Under the pieces are notes generated by a model. It was not told the origin of the DNA. It searched no databases and was given only the letters and a program-made list of their open reading frames with translations. From NCBI GenBank assembly GCA_905182995.1, contig CAJJDP010000072.1:209568-273567 (forward strand): a stretch of 64,000 bases of DNA, in the 5' to 3' direction. The number at the start of each line of letters is the position of its first letter. Positions within the stretch are counted from its first letter, which is position 1. This DNA is from Paramecium octaurelia. Its lineage: Eukaryota > Ciliophora > Oligohymenophorea > Peniculida > Parameciidae. Positions 13,149 through 24,549 of this stretch are shown piece after piece. The translations under genes and the position numbers were made by a program.

Positions 13149-14963
13149 ATGGAATTATGTTAACTGCTACCAAGTCAGTTCAATAAAACCTTGAATCTAT
13201 CTTCGAGATAAATTACCAGAATAGGAAAATTGGTTCAAAACTCACCTTTTCTAAATTTATAGCATCTTCATATAAGTCACAACAACATATCCAATTTGGA
13301 TGGCATTGAATAATTCAAATAGTTAAAGAGCTTGTCTCTATCAAACAATCAAATGGTTGATATCAATGAACTCAAAAAAGTGAATAGGAATCTCTAATAC
13401 TTATCAATCCATTCGAATCCCTTCACCGTTTACGACTATCATGATGTGTGTTATCACCTATTTCGCTAACTCAAGAGACTCGATGGAATGGCAGTCGACA
13501 TGAGAATAGTTAAATCGCAAAGAATTCAGGCTGAAGTAGTATCCAGATGGCTAATTCCGTGGATATATTAACTTAACAACTAGATGTTAAACATATAAAA
13601 AGTACTATCCTTAAGGAGTGCAACCAAAGAGATCGATCAGAGGTCACAATTAAAGATAGTCTCTAATGACCTCTTATTACAGATTGATTGGCAATTCATT
13701 GATAGAATGTTGTCATTCCTCAGTTCATCCACTCTGCAGAATTTGTCCAAATTACTTCAATCACTCCAATATAATTAAGAACTTGATTAAGTTCAAACCA
13801 AAGAAATGAAGAAAATACACTATGAAACATTCCAAGATGTCATCAAACTCTAATCTTCCAATCATTATGCTGCCTTCATTGATTACTTGATCAGATTAAA
13901 CGATGGAGATAAAACCAATTATTATAAAGTGTTTCTTAACATACAGAAACCCTAATTGCACATTTCCTCTGATTTATACCCCAAGGATGACGATCTCATT
14001 CCTCAAGAACAACCTCAAAAAATACTATAGACAGTACCAACATTTCTAAAGGATAAAATCAAATGTTAAGAAGTCATCTCCAATACCTATAGAAAATAAA
14101 GGACAATCCCAGATTATGAAAAAGAGTTGTTCTTCCAATACTTCCCAGTCTTTCCTTTTAGACAAGAATACATACAATCCATCCTATAAATAGCCACTTT
14201 GAAGTTAACTGAACTCAAAAACTTGGTCTCTCAAGTTGCCTATCTAAAACAAACTGCCATCCAAAGTGTCCCTTAGAGTGTGAGAACTCTACGTAAGAAA
14301 CAGAAAGTATCAGAAGAACCAGCCCCTTAAAAATTAAATTTAAAACCTTAGAAACCTGAAGTGTCCCCAAGAGAAGATGAAATTTAACCTCTGGAAGAAC
14401 AGAAGACCACCACTCGGATGTACTCTGATATCAAATGCGAGATCTTAAGATAGAGAAAAGCCTAATCTTTAAGTGTTGTGTTAGAAAGGATATTCGGGAG
14501 AAGAATGAAAAGGTTTTTTAGTAGAATCAATAACCCAGAATAAGAAGATACTAGATTTTTGGACTATCCACAAGTTGTCTATTTATCCAGTTTGTTTTAT
14601 GCTATGAAAAGAGTCTTAGAACAAAATAAACAAAAAAGGTAACGTCAATAAAAAAAGAGATTGATGAATTTGGCTTTTTAGGGTTTAAAATTATTGAAAT
14701 TTGTTAAATAGAGAGAACACAAGTTAGTCAATAGAGGGTATCAAGTGCTCTAAAAATTGTATTTCAAAAGACTAGTTGATGGAATTAGGAGTATGAAGCA
14801 TTTACTCAATCATCCATAAAAAACTTAGAAAATACAACCCTTCAAATTGATGTTAAGAGAGGCTCCATTCTAAAAGAGTATGGAAACCTTAAAATTCAGA
14901 AAGTATTATGATGAAAATAATGAAAATCTAAAACTTTGCAGTGTATGCACCTATTAGTTTTGA
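13149..14963 (+). CDS. leucine-rich-repeat protein (SDS22-like N-terminus)
   Basis: 604 residues, single exon, ending TGA 14961-14963. Residues about 12-110 hold four or five LRRs: LNLSSRQITRIGKL, LQHLHISHNNISNLDGIE, LKSLSLSNNQMVDINEL and LQYLSIHSNPF, followed by a cap-like segment (VCYHLFRQLKRLDG). The pattern is that of SDS22/dynein LRR proteins such as LRRC-type axonemal or centrosomal factors. The rest is helical and basic, with IFGRRMKRFFSRI and long Lys/Arg/Gln runs. The C-terminus ends with a Cys pair (LCSVCTYQF). Its position head to head with an IQ/ankyrin gene suggests joint expression (inference). Confidence 0.9.
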
Positions 14964-15200
14964 ATATAATTTAATTAAATTTATTGATTGAAATAACATC
15001 ATTTACCAATTTCAAGATTCCACGAAATATTAATGATTTCTTATTTATTTGATTTCATTTTGGTTTAATTAGGTTCACTACTATTTAGGTAATCTTAATG
15101 AGTGGGGTATTAAATTATAAATTCAAACTTTAAGACCCCCTAAAGAGTAATCTAATTAGTTAGAGACCAATGCAAAAATCATAATCTGACAATAAATAAA

Positions 15201-15977
15201 ATGAATTAAGAATTTGATTCAGAAGACTCAATCAACTCGGACGAAGCCATCAAGGTTATTGAGTTTAAGTACTTGACTCCAAATTTTCATCATGAATTGG
15301 ATGACAAAGGTACTTCAGTAAACAAGAGAATGAATGGCATTAATACAATGATGTGTAAGTTTAAAGATGTTCTGGGATGCAAGGATGATTTCTGTGTGTA
15401 ATCGTGTGGGTTTAAGTCCACTAATCAAGTATCTACTCAGAACATGCACACTCAAAGTGGATAAAAAATCGACTAAACCCTAGATATAATCTAATAGACC
15501 GAAATCCATTTGGCCAATTCTAGGAGGAGACAGAACTCCAGAAACTCTATTGATAAGCACCCTCGAGGCAGATAACACCAAAATTCACAAGCACTTTAAA
15601 CAAATTTAATATCATCTCGTAAACCAAAGAGATAAATTTATGTAACATAAATTGTTAATGATCACAACGATCTGACTAGCTTTCCATTCCCACATCCACA
15701 AAGAGTATCGAGGATGCTTGCAAATAACGATGGTTTACATTCTCAAAAAGGCAGTTCTGTCTCTACTCAGAAGGGCATTTTGAAATCAAGTTCTTTTGAA
15801 GTCATCAAAATTGGCAGTAGGTAGAGCATGTAGAGTCTCAACAGTCCCATGATGAGACCCTCTAGTAAACGAGTCTCATTTGAATTTACGAGTGAATAAT
15901 TACGCAAACTGAGAAATCACACTACTAGCATAGATCCATAAAAGTATTAAAGATTGAAGACTAAATTCTAGAAATGA
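15201..15977 (+). CDS. Ser/Asn-rich protein of unknown function
   Basis: 258 residues, single exon, ATG 15201 to TGA 15975-15977. N-terminus acidic (MNQEFDSEDSINSDEAIKVI); residues 50-75 carry several Cys (CKFKDVLGCKDDFCVQSCGF). The remainder is Ser/Arg/Asn-rich with RRRQNSRNS and many basophilic phosphorylation-type sites, so it looks intrinsically disordered. No known domain. It lies 237 bp downstream of the LRR gene on the same strand. Confidence 0.75.
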
Positions 15978-16091
15978 ATATTCACTAATCTATTACTTTT
16001 TTATCTATATGATTCAATCAATTTATTTGCAATTCAAGCATAAAAGTATTTGAAATAAATTAATGTAATTAAATTTAAATTTGAATAAAGA

Positions 16092-17039
16092 ATGTCAACA
16101 GACAACACAGAGCTATTGTCCAAATTCCTTAATGAATACAATCAATTAAAGAAATAGAATCAAGAATATCAGTTGAAAGAGAACTCGACCTATTAATCAT
16201 TAATCAATGAGAATCAATTGTTAGTCTAAGAATTGAATAGGATCAAAAAGGAAAATCAACGATTGATAGACAACAATACCTTTCTCACCGATCAGCTCAA
16301 TCAACTCAAAGAATTGTATCAAGAAACCAAACAAGAATTACAAGAATCATTTAATTTCATCTAAACAATCAATAAAACAATGAAAACTGGTACATTTGAA
16401 CATGATGACAGAGACATCAATAAGTTGATGGAGATATTTTCAGTCAATTCCATGGAATAATTGTTGACAACTGCAGAAAAAATTAAGACTGTCATGTTGG
16501 GTGTTGCTCATTTGGAATCATTCTGTAGATAAATCTGTGAAATTATTTATGATTAAAATGAAGAACAATACAATTTGGAATAAGTATTCCCCATCATTCA
16601 AAAATGGAAATTCGATTCCAAATATGTCGACTGTTTTTTGAACTTCAAAAATCAATTAGAATAAACTTTATCTTTGAAATAATCAACTGATTCCCAAATT
16701 ATTGACGCCATTAAATCACTCCAAAACACTTCCAATACCGATATCTAAACTATCAAATCCCTATTTAAAATAGACTCAAGTGACAATTTGATGTTCAAAA
16801 TGAATTAAACCTTCATCCTACTATAAGACATTCAATAATTCATTAAAATAGCCAAACGACTATTAGAATTAGATGAAAACATGAAAAGCGAAGCCTGCAT
16901 GATTTACATACTTAAAATAATTGAAAAAATTAAATAGAACCAATTTAACGATCCTGATCTCATCCTCAAAATCATGAAGACACTCAAAGTTGATCATCCA
17001 TCCCAAATCCTTGCCAAATTAGAATCATGCACCAATTGA
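16092..17039 (+). CDS. coiled-coil protein of unknown function
   Basis: 315 residues, single exon. Residues 10-100 form a strong coiled coil (heptads in LLSKFLNEYNQLKKQNQEYQ, LKELYQETKQELQESF). The C-terminal 200 residues are helical and folded-looking, with LTTAEKIKTVMLGVAHLESF and a SLKQSTDSQIIDAIKSL segment. It lacks a signal peptide or membrane segment. The next feature, tRNA-Arg, begins 60 bp downstream on the other strand. I do not recognise a family. Confidence 0.85.
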
Positions 17040-17098
17040 TTTATTTAATTAAATATAAAATATTTAATTTACATTTATTTAAAAAAATAAAAAAGAAT

Positions 17099-17171
17099 CA
17101 CCCATGGCAGGGATTGAACCTGCAGCCTACAGCTTAGAAGGCTGTCGCGCTACCAATTGCGCCACATGGGC
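17099..17171 (-). tRNA. tRNA-Arg(TCT)
   Basis: Cloverleaf visible on the minus strand: acceptor GCCCATG pairs with CATGGGT (one G.U), D-stem GCGC/GCGC, anticodon stem ACAGC/GCTGT with loop CTTCTAA (anticodon TCT, decoding AGA), T-arm GCAGG TTCAATC CCTGC, discriminator G. No intron, 73 nt, CCA not encoded. AGA is the dominant Arg codon in the genes of this window, which fits. The minus-strand 3' flank (plus-strand 17040-17098) is A/T-rich, with a T-run suited to Pol III termination. Confidence 0.95.
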
Positions 17172-17305
17172 AACGTTAATATTTCTGATTCATCATGCTA
17201 CATAAGCGGTAGGATTAAACACTCAAAATACTCCAATGAAAACTTTTGGAGAAATTTTTAAATGTTGTATGTATTATACAATTTAATAGAAACTGTTAAA
17301 ATAAT

Positions 17306-18025
17306 TCAATTCAGTTTTAAATAAGGAAAGAGTAGTGGCGATAATTAAGGGCTCTATGGCCCTCCTATATGCTTCAGTTCTTCAAATATATTTAAGGCAA
17401 TATCGGGATTGAATCCCTTAAATAAAAATATTATTGATTCGAAAAAATTATTGCAATTCTCCTCACACTCTTCATCTTATTTTTAATACTAAGTTAAATT
17501 TTGATTCATACATCATAAACATTTTTCATCTATTTGCACAACTTCATGTAAATCTACGTATGCATATTCAGTTGAGCCTAGATCGCTAATTGTTATTTCT
17601 GAAGAACCTTTAATTAATTATTCAATTGCTTATTTTCTTCAGTTATACATTTATTAAAATCTAATTGTGCCTGCATCTTCTTCCTTCTTGCTATTCTTAA
17701 TAAATTTTCACTATAAGAATAAGAATTATAAAATTACAAATTTCCTTATTAAACATTAGAATGATAAAATTACTTTTATCTCATCTCATTTTATTTTACT
17801 TTAAATCCATACTGACACAATTATCTGTAAAAAGTAGTAATTTTTGTGGAATTGAAATAGCAAGGCATTACCTTTTCCTCAAATAATTCTGCAGAAATAA
17901 TTACAAGCGAGTTCCCATCTTAACTCCATTATATACAGTCTTCATGTTCTTTTGACTATAATTAAACTAGCAAGTACTTCAAGAATTCTAAAAAGTTTTT
18001 AAAGGAATTTTTTCTAATTTCCCAT
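17306..18025 (-). CDS. compact heat-shock-factor-type transcription factor
   Basis: 212 residues after removing introns 17956-17977, 17711-17737 and 17489-17520. The DNA-binding domain fills residues about 5-100: FLQKLFRILE, then CIQWSQDGNSLVI, EEKVMPCYFNSTKITTFYRQ and LCQYGFKVKQ, which align with the HSF winged helix (W-x-E-D-G-x-S-F-V-I, L-P-x-Y-F-K, S-F-V-R-Q-L-N-x-Y-G-F). A short coiled coil (TEENKQLNNQLKVLQKQQLA) stands where HSF trimerisation repeats occur. The acidic tail has FKGFNPDIALNIFEEL. HSFs bind nGAAn arrays and activate stress genes; here Cys and Thr replace some usual core residues. It is much shorter than typical HSFs. A second HSF gene is at 45.65 kb. Confidence 0.88.
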
Positions 18026-18111
18026 TTTCTAATAATATAGAATTAAATAATAAATTTAGGATTTTAGGGTAAAAAACCACACATAAATTCATTCATTATT
18101 CTATAAAATTT

Positions 18112-18430
18112 ATCTCATTGCACAAAGTTTAAATGTTATTCTCGAATGGTTGCATAATTCCTAAGGGCCCTTATATTGTGAGTTTTTATTGGATTGGAAC
18201 TTACTATCAATTTAGATATTATGATTTGTCAATTCTTTATGAATAAAATCAAATAGATATGGAAAAAAATATTTTAGGTAAATTAACAACAAATTGCATA
18301 AAAGAATTTGTGTATTAAGAATATTATTAAAAAAATAGAAGTAAAACTGAAAATTCCATTTAAATCATTTGATATGAAATTAGGATTTGATCAAAATAGT
18401 TAAATATTGGAAAAATATATTACAAAATGA
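18112..18430 (+). pseudogene. possible decayed coding fragment
   Basis: A plus-strand frame with coding-like composition runs through IPKGPYIVSFYWIGTYYQF and ends in TGA; a shifted continuation reads FDMKLGFDQNSQILEKYI. The shift cannot be explained by a short intron that I can see. No family recognised. It lies between the HSF and RING-like genes, both on the other strand. Support is only the look of the reading. Confidence 0.25.
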
Positions 18431-18632
18431 TAATCTATAAGGAGGTTATTTTCTCAAACTAATATTATTAGTGTAATAAGCTTGAAGTAATATTCTAAAA
18501 CATAATAAATTGGAAATTTTAATTATAATTAGATGCGATTTTGCTTTCTTTTTTACTCTTCTATTTAGAGGATATTAATATAAATATATAAAGTTGATTT
18601 AGAAATAGATTCATCATGACTATTCTATATCA

Positions 18633-19850
18633 TCAAGTACATTATACGCAATTAGTTTCTTGATCTTGCCAAGATTAATCTTTAACACATAAAAACCCGC
18701 ATTTCAAACATTGTATTATATCAAGTTTAGAAGATCTCATCAACTATTTTATTTATTCTTTGTAAATTTAATCCTGTATTTCCTTTGAGACTTTTATTTA
18801 TTGGATTTTATTTAACTTAATTTAATGATGACATTCTTTGCAACATATAGTTCTTTACTCTTTTAAATCCTCTTAAATTTGTGTTTCTAAACATCCCTCA
18901 TGATAGAAATGGCCACAATTTATTTTAATTGTCTTCTTATTATTATGATTTTGTTTACAGCAATTGGTAAATTCTTAAGAATTTTAAATTTAGCTCTAGA
19001 ATATATTAGAATTGAAAATAGACTCAAACTCTTTTATTTTACTCTAAACATTACCTTAATTTGTTTGGATTTATCTCAAAACCTCTAATGGCTGATAAAG
19101 GAACTGATAAAATTGAGTTTCCATCAAATTTAATTTGACTTCTATCTCCTTCTATTATTCAATTGATATTTTATTTATCCATTCTTTAATTTCTTATAAT
19201 TGCACTGTGATGTATTCTTATATTTATTTAGTAGTTTATTGAGTCTCAATTTTTTATTAAATAATTTCTGTATTAAGTTTAGCTTATATTTGAGAAATAG
19301 CAGTTTTATTTTTAGTATCATTTTGCACTTCTGAGCCCTAACATTTACGTTTTATGAATTGATATTTAACAAAATTATCTAAGTGTGATAAGTTTTTTTT
19401 AATTTCATCTACACTAACGGATAAATTCTAGACTTCGTTTTCTACAACTGAATTAGATTTTTTATCTGAAATTAATGAAGATTTCCGTAAATCAGAATCG
19501 GCCTCTGATTCATTCTTAGCCCTAATTCTTCTTTCTAATTTCTCAATTCGATCATTCTGAATATTCAACATTGGAAGTAAGTCTTATTTGATTAATTCAA
19601 CAATTGTTGCCACCTTTCCATCAATTTTCTTTATTTTTTTTGGTTACTACCTTTCTGAACTTAAACTTGTAATATTCTCTCTGATTGAAAAATTAATTTT
19701 ATTTTTAAGGTCCAATTCCATATATTTTGCTGTTTTTGGTTCTTGCAATTCATTAGGTTTGATTGCACTCAGTATTTTACTTTGCTCTAACTTCATTTCT
19801 TGATGAAGATTCGGGATGCTTCTAATAACATTATTTTTTAATTTATTCAT
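18633..19850 (-). CDS. coiled-coil protein with C-terminal RING-like zinc finger
   Basis: 405 residues, single exon. Residues 1-260 are a long coiled coil (LDLKNKINFSIRENI, IQNDRIEKLERRI, VSVDEIKKNLSHLDNF). The C-terminal 120 residues hold ordered Cys/His pairs: NCCKQNH, KINCGHFYHEGCL, ICCKECHHQI, then IQCLKCGFLC and NCVQC. The CGHxxHxxCL core followed by CCxxC is what a RING has, and the extra CxxC pairs suggest an IBR-like or second zinc site. Ubiquitin-ligase activity is therefore plausible but inferred. The last residues may be altered by an unseen final intron, since canonical GT/AG pairs lie just before the TGA. Confidence 0.78.
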
Positions 19851-20276
19851 TAAAATACAATAAAAAAATTATCTAAAAAAAAGACTTAGAAATCCATAAA
19901 TATTTGCAAATAATGTAATATAGTAATATAAAGAATGTAGTAAATTTAGGTAATTTATATTTAATATCTAATTAGCATCAACAAAATACCTTTATTCATA
20001 AAAAATTTAATTGATAAATTATTACACTATTTTATTTATTTTTGATCCTATGGATTTTAAGAAATTATCATATTGCTTTGAATTCCTTTGAAAAGTTTAG
20101 TATTGATAAAAATAAACAATTAATGGTTGAGTTAAGTTGCAATCATAATTTGTATTATATAAGATATTTTAGTAAAGTATGTTTGATTTTGGATTGACAG
20201 ATGTATGTATAAGATTACTAAATTCTTATTTATTAACTAACAAAGGAATTCATCTATATTAGAATAATTATTCAAT
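19851..20276. other. AT-rich spacer
   Basis: About 425 bp between divergent genes. Nothing beyond A/T-rich sequence is visible. Confidence 0.6.
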
Positions 20277-20519
20277 ATGCATTCATTATTATTCTTCAAA
20301 GTTTTAAAGATTATTTGTTTTTTCATAATAATTATAACTTTAATTAATGGTTATTTGAGAGAATTCCCAAAACAAGCCTAAATACATTTATGTTATTAAG
20401 GGGTTAGAAATTAAAAATGGAAATAGATTTATTTTAATAATTTAATCTATTGGTTATTAGTTGTATTAGCTTTGGAAATAATAAGGAAAGATAGTGAAAA
20501 AGTGTCAAAAACTTAATGA
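20277..20519 (+). CDS. small two-pass membrane protein, unknown
   Basis: 80 residues, single exon. Two hydrophobic stretches (LLFFKVLKIICFFIIIITLI near the N-terminus and LIYWLLVVLALEII near the C-terminus) flank a basic loop (REFPKQAQIHLCYQGV). Such a layout can also arise by chance in A/T-rich DNA, since Ile/Leu/Phe codons are common, so this is tentative. The frame ends in TGA about 190 bp before the Myb gene on the same strand. Confidence 0.4.
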
Positions 20520-20706
20520 GTAATTCAATTTTGATTAGAAAAATAAAAGTTATTTGGACACAATTTCCTGATCATGGATATATGAAAGAGTGAAGAGGTT
20601 TTGTTGAATCGATGTCATTTTGTACATTATAAGTTAATTTAAATAAAACCTTATGTGTATCAAATATTAATTGATAATTAATAATAATAGTATATTTTTT
20701 AGTAGA

Positions 20707-21213
20707 ATGGATAGCAATGAAGATCGATCATCTTAGAATGATTAGGCCAATAAACTGGGAATATTAAGGAAATAGAAGAAGAAAAATGAATACGACTATC
20801 ACAGAAAGAAGAGAAGGGGGATGGAAGGATCAAATAGTAAAAAATCTGGACAAAAGTTCACTGAGGAGGAAGATCGGTTGATTCTGTAGTTAGTGTTGAA
20901 TAATGGACCAAAATTCTAAAAGATTCATAGACATTTTCCTGGAAAAACGTTGGCTATGGTGAAGAATCGATATTATAAGCATTTGCGTTTTAGATGGGAA
21001 TTATTAGGATAGTATTAGTATTTTACAATTAGAAATTATAAGCATTTAAGTGTTCCGTAAGAATAATTAGAAACATTGTGTGAGCAATAGAAGAAAGTGA
21101 GCAATATTCTAAATGCTGAGAAGGATGATCTAATTACATAGATAACCTCACGTACTACCTTACTATCGAATGCTCGTATGTTAGTTGAATATATAGTTGA
21201 ATAATTGTTATGA
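20707..21213 (+). CDS. Myb/SANT-domain DNA-binding protein
   Basis: 168 residues. A basic N-terminus (RKQKKKNEYDYHRKKRRG) precedes one Myb/SANT repeat at about residues 50-95: KFTEEEDRLILQLVLNNG, FQKIHRHFPGKTLAMVKNRY, with the first and third spaced aromatic positions replaced by Phe/Phe. The second half is helical. A 21-nt GTA...TAG segment near the 3' end could be an in-frame intron, but its retention leaves the frame open, so the exon structure there is uncertain; the stop does not change. Its TGA overlaps the next gene's ATG in the tetranucleotide ATGA. Probable nuclear transcription or chromatin factor. Confidence 0.85.
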
Positions 21214-21929
21214 TTTAAAAGTTAGTCGATTATGATTCTGAGAGCAACTCTGATTCTGCTCCAGAACCGAAGAAACCTCTAAACAAAGTGATCACCCTAG
21301 ATCATCTTAACAAAATGTCAAAGAAAATCAAGACAAACGAGGAGATTGCGGTCATTGTAGATCAGCAATCTGAATGCGATGGCGATGAACAAATTCCAAT
21401 TCAGCAACAGGAGATCAAGAATGGCAAACTACATCTTTTATTGCCATAACCAAAGAACAAAGTGGAGTAGTAACATACTACATTTGTGAAAAAGCGTCTA
21501 CCTCCCATGCCTCCTGGTATAAATTTCAAAGAAGCAGAAATTTTAAGTAATACAGCTATTAAAAAATTAACAAAGGAGGAGCAGGCTTTGATTTAAGAGT
21601 TTGATTAGGATGACATCTATATGTAAGATTAAAAAACTATAAATGAAAAAGGAATTGTGAAGGTCACTTATGAAGTTGGGGAAGATAATGCTTAAATCAT
21701 GAATTTGCATGGTACAAATGAGAAGTATTGGGAGATGGAAAGAGAGAAGATGAAATAGAAGTAAGAAGCTTTCTTGAAGGTTCCCACAGATGTGAATTAA
21801 TTGAAAAGAGAGAAGAATCACATCGATTCTCTTAATTATTAAGCTGCTCTTAAACAGGAAGGCTACGAGTCAAGAAAATAGGATTTCAAAGATAAGAAGG
21901 AGAAGATGAAAGCCACTTATGGTTGGTGA
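21210..21929 (+). CDS. PRCC-like nuclear protein
   Basis: 239 residues, single exon. It begins MIQKLVDYDSESNSDS, like the LVxYxSSDESE start of PRCC-family (mitotic checkpoint/splicing-associated) proteins, has a Pro-rich KKRLPPMPPGINF segment, and ends with a charged helix closing in KKEKMKATYGW, matching the family's terminal RRxTQAKYGF-type signature. PRCC proteins are nuclear and associate with pre-mRNA processing factors; function here is by analogy. The start codon overlaps the Myb gene's stop, and no other in-frame ATG precedes MSKKIKTNEEIA, so either the two genes are expressed from one region or an internal promoter lies in the Myb coding sequence. Confidence 0.75.
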
Positions 21930-22114
21930 ATATTATAAAAATAAATATTAACTAATAAATCATTATTAACATTAAGGTAAATACTTGAGAGCTATTTTTA
22001 TTGAATAAACCTCATTAGGATCCATTCTAGCTTAAGTAGATAACTATTAAAATTCATTAATATTGATAGATTTCAAAGTTCCATTTTGCAATTACAATTT
22101 TATTGTATCTGAAT

Positions 22115-23744
22115 TCAAAATGTGTTAAATCTAATCATTAAAATAGAATTATACTTTAATTTTGGACTAGGCAATGTATCCTTCAAAACATTACCCCAAT
22201 TTCGTATTCTTAAGCGCAAAGTTCCCATGTTCATTGTTAATTTTGTGTTTTTAATTTCTCTCTCTGATAGCATTGCATACTTGTTTTGAGTAAGTATAGA
22301 ATTTCTACAGTTTTTATGGTAATTCATTTAATCGGTATTGTTTTGGTTTTTGCCCTTTCTTTTGAACCAGAACCTAACAATTAATGAGATTATTACTTCT
22401 TATCCATTTGTTTAGATTATAAAGTTTAAATCTTTATTACAAACATCCATTTCAAATCTGCCATCTGCATGTATTTGCAATAATCCATTTTTTGTTTGTA
22501 ATCTACATGATTTTAGATCTTCTAATTTAATTGGAGATTCATTGTATATATTGATGGTTGATGAATTTTGTTTTGTCAACTTGACACTATTGTCTCTTAT
22601 GTTTTCTTTATTGCAATTATCTTTATGTATATTTTCTTTATTGTGATGGTTACAACTAGTATTGTTAGAATGAGATTCTTAAGGCAAGAAAAATCGAGGA
22701 ACATTCTCTAGATGATAATTTTGTTTCAAAACACCTTTACAATTTGTAGTATTGCCAAATAACAACTTCTTACCTCCTAACTATTATTGTTTCTATAAGA
22801 ATGATGCTACTATTTATTATTTCTCTAATCCAATCATTGAACAAGTAGATCTGTGTTAATGCTTTACAAAAGGACTTAAATCAAGAAGTTGCTTGATCTA
22901 AGAACTCGATTGATTTCTACTTTAAATCCTTGGAGGCATGGGTTCAATAAAAAAAGGATGTTTGATGATCTTCTCAATAGAATATCTCTAATCAGCATCC
23001 AGATTCAATAAATTAATAATCAAATCTTTGAACACTTCTGAAAAGTTGTTGGGTAAATCAAAATCACCAACTTTTACTCTTCTCAACACTTCCCCCAATG
23101 GAGCATTTTTCTCTTCAAAGGGCCCATGACCTGTTGCCATAGCATATAAACAACATCCCATACTCCAAAGATCAACTTTCTTTCCATATGGTTATTAATT
23201 TAGGATTTCAGGACTAATATAATTTGGAGTTCCACATAGAGTACTTCTCTCTTCTTCGTCATTGTTTAATTTTACTGCCAACCCAAAATCAGCAATTTTT
23301 AGAATATCATTCTGGATTAATAAGTTACCCAATTTAATATCTCTGTGTATTATATTGTGAGAATGTAAATATTGTAAGCCTTCTGCCAATTACCTGCCAT
23401 AATGTCGTATTTATTATTCAGAGAATTGTTCCTTTTTAATAAGCTAATAAATATCCGAATCACACAATTCCATAATCAGATAACTATTATCAGCATCCTC
23501 GAATATGTCTGCAAGATGTACTACATTCTTATGATGCAATTCTTAATGGATTGCAACTTCATTTTATATTTTTTGCGCATTTGATGATGTTTTTTGTATG
23601 ATCTTGGCAGCCATCTCTACTTTACTTAGACGGTTGACAATTTTACACACAAAACTACCAGCTCCGCGACCTATCGGGTTCTTAATTTGGTAATTCTTCC
23701 TAATCAAAAATTAATACACTTACTGCCAAAGAGTCTGATTTCAT
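22115..23744 (-). CDS. PLK4-like serine/threonine protein kinase
   Basis: 533 residues with one 28-nt intron at 23696-23723 (ending AAG) directly after the seventh codon. The kinase domain covers residues about 8-265: [10 protein letters not shown] loop, [57 protein letters not shown]. The Leu-Gly-Asn-Leu-Leu catalytic loop and short interlobe hinge ([12 protein letters not shown]) resemble polo-like kinase 4/SAK. A region at about residues 405-450 ([20 protein letters not shown]) is placed where PLK4 has its cryptic polo box. PLK4 triggers centriole and basal-body duplication. All catalytic residues are intact. A NEK or ULK-like kinase is the main alternative. Confidence 0.85.
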
Positions 23745-24059
23745 AATTAACAACTATATTTTAACAGATTTTATTATTAATTAACTAGAATTATATCACA
23801 AATTCATACACAAAAAACACTTTATTACAACCCGTCTTCAAGAACAGACCCTTTATTATTTCAGAAGTTAAATTTAAATGAAATTGAGTTTTACTAAATG
23901 CAGTTTACTATCCTATGTAAAAACTTCAGATTTGAGTTCCATCACACAAATCTAATTGAAGGATGACTAACATATTCACAAAATTAGTGAACAGTTATAT
24001 TAAAACTCACAATTAGAAATCAGATATCACGACCTCATCCATATTAGATTTATTTGTCT
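23745..24059. other. AT-rich spacer up to the inverted duplication
   Basis: About 310 bp of A/T-rich sequence upstream of the kinase start. No gene recognised. Confidence 0.6.
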
Positions 24060-24339
24060 TTAAGGGTAAGACTCTTGCTAAATGAAAGATTCTTCTCAAA
24101 TGTGGAAATAGTATGTTCAAAACACATTTTTGAATATTAAATGGTATCATCTAGATGGTAACCAAAAGTGTAAACGATTTGATGTAAAAAAATAAATAAT
24201 ATAGAGGAAAAAATTATTTTATGGCAAAAAAAGAATTCAATATAATATATAAATTTCAGTCAATTAATGACTATTACAAAAATCATGATTCCTAATTATT
24301 TAAAAATAAATAAATTAATAATATAAATACATCCACATT

Positions 24340-24549
24340 ATGTAGTTCAAATCAGAGTCATTTGAAAGTGAGTTAACGGAGTATCTCCAAATAGAACAAG
24401 AATTTGAAATTAAATCGTTGTTTAAACAACTGAAAGTTTAAAATTAGTAGTTGCCCAATTAAAAGTCTAAAAAAATTAAGAAGTTGAAACTAAACATTCA
24501 AACGAATTCAATTATGTAAAGAAGAAATGTAAACGTACAATAAATTTGA
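24340..24549 (+). CDS. small Lys-rich coiled protein, left copy
   Basis: 69 residues, single exon, reading MQFKSESFESELTEYLQ and then SLFKQLKVQNQQLPNQ, with a basic tail. The right arm carries the same frame at 51835-52044 with full length kept; the differences I can see are one conservative Glu/Asp change, a Gln/Lys, a Val/Ile and silent third positions. That pattern favours a translated gene over chance. An opposite-strand frame also exists here, but it is broken by TGA in this arm. No family recognised. Confidence 0.5.
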
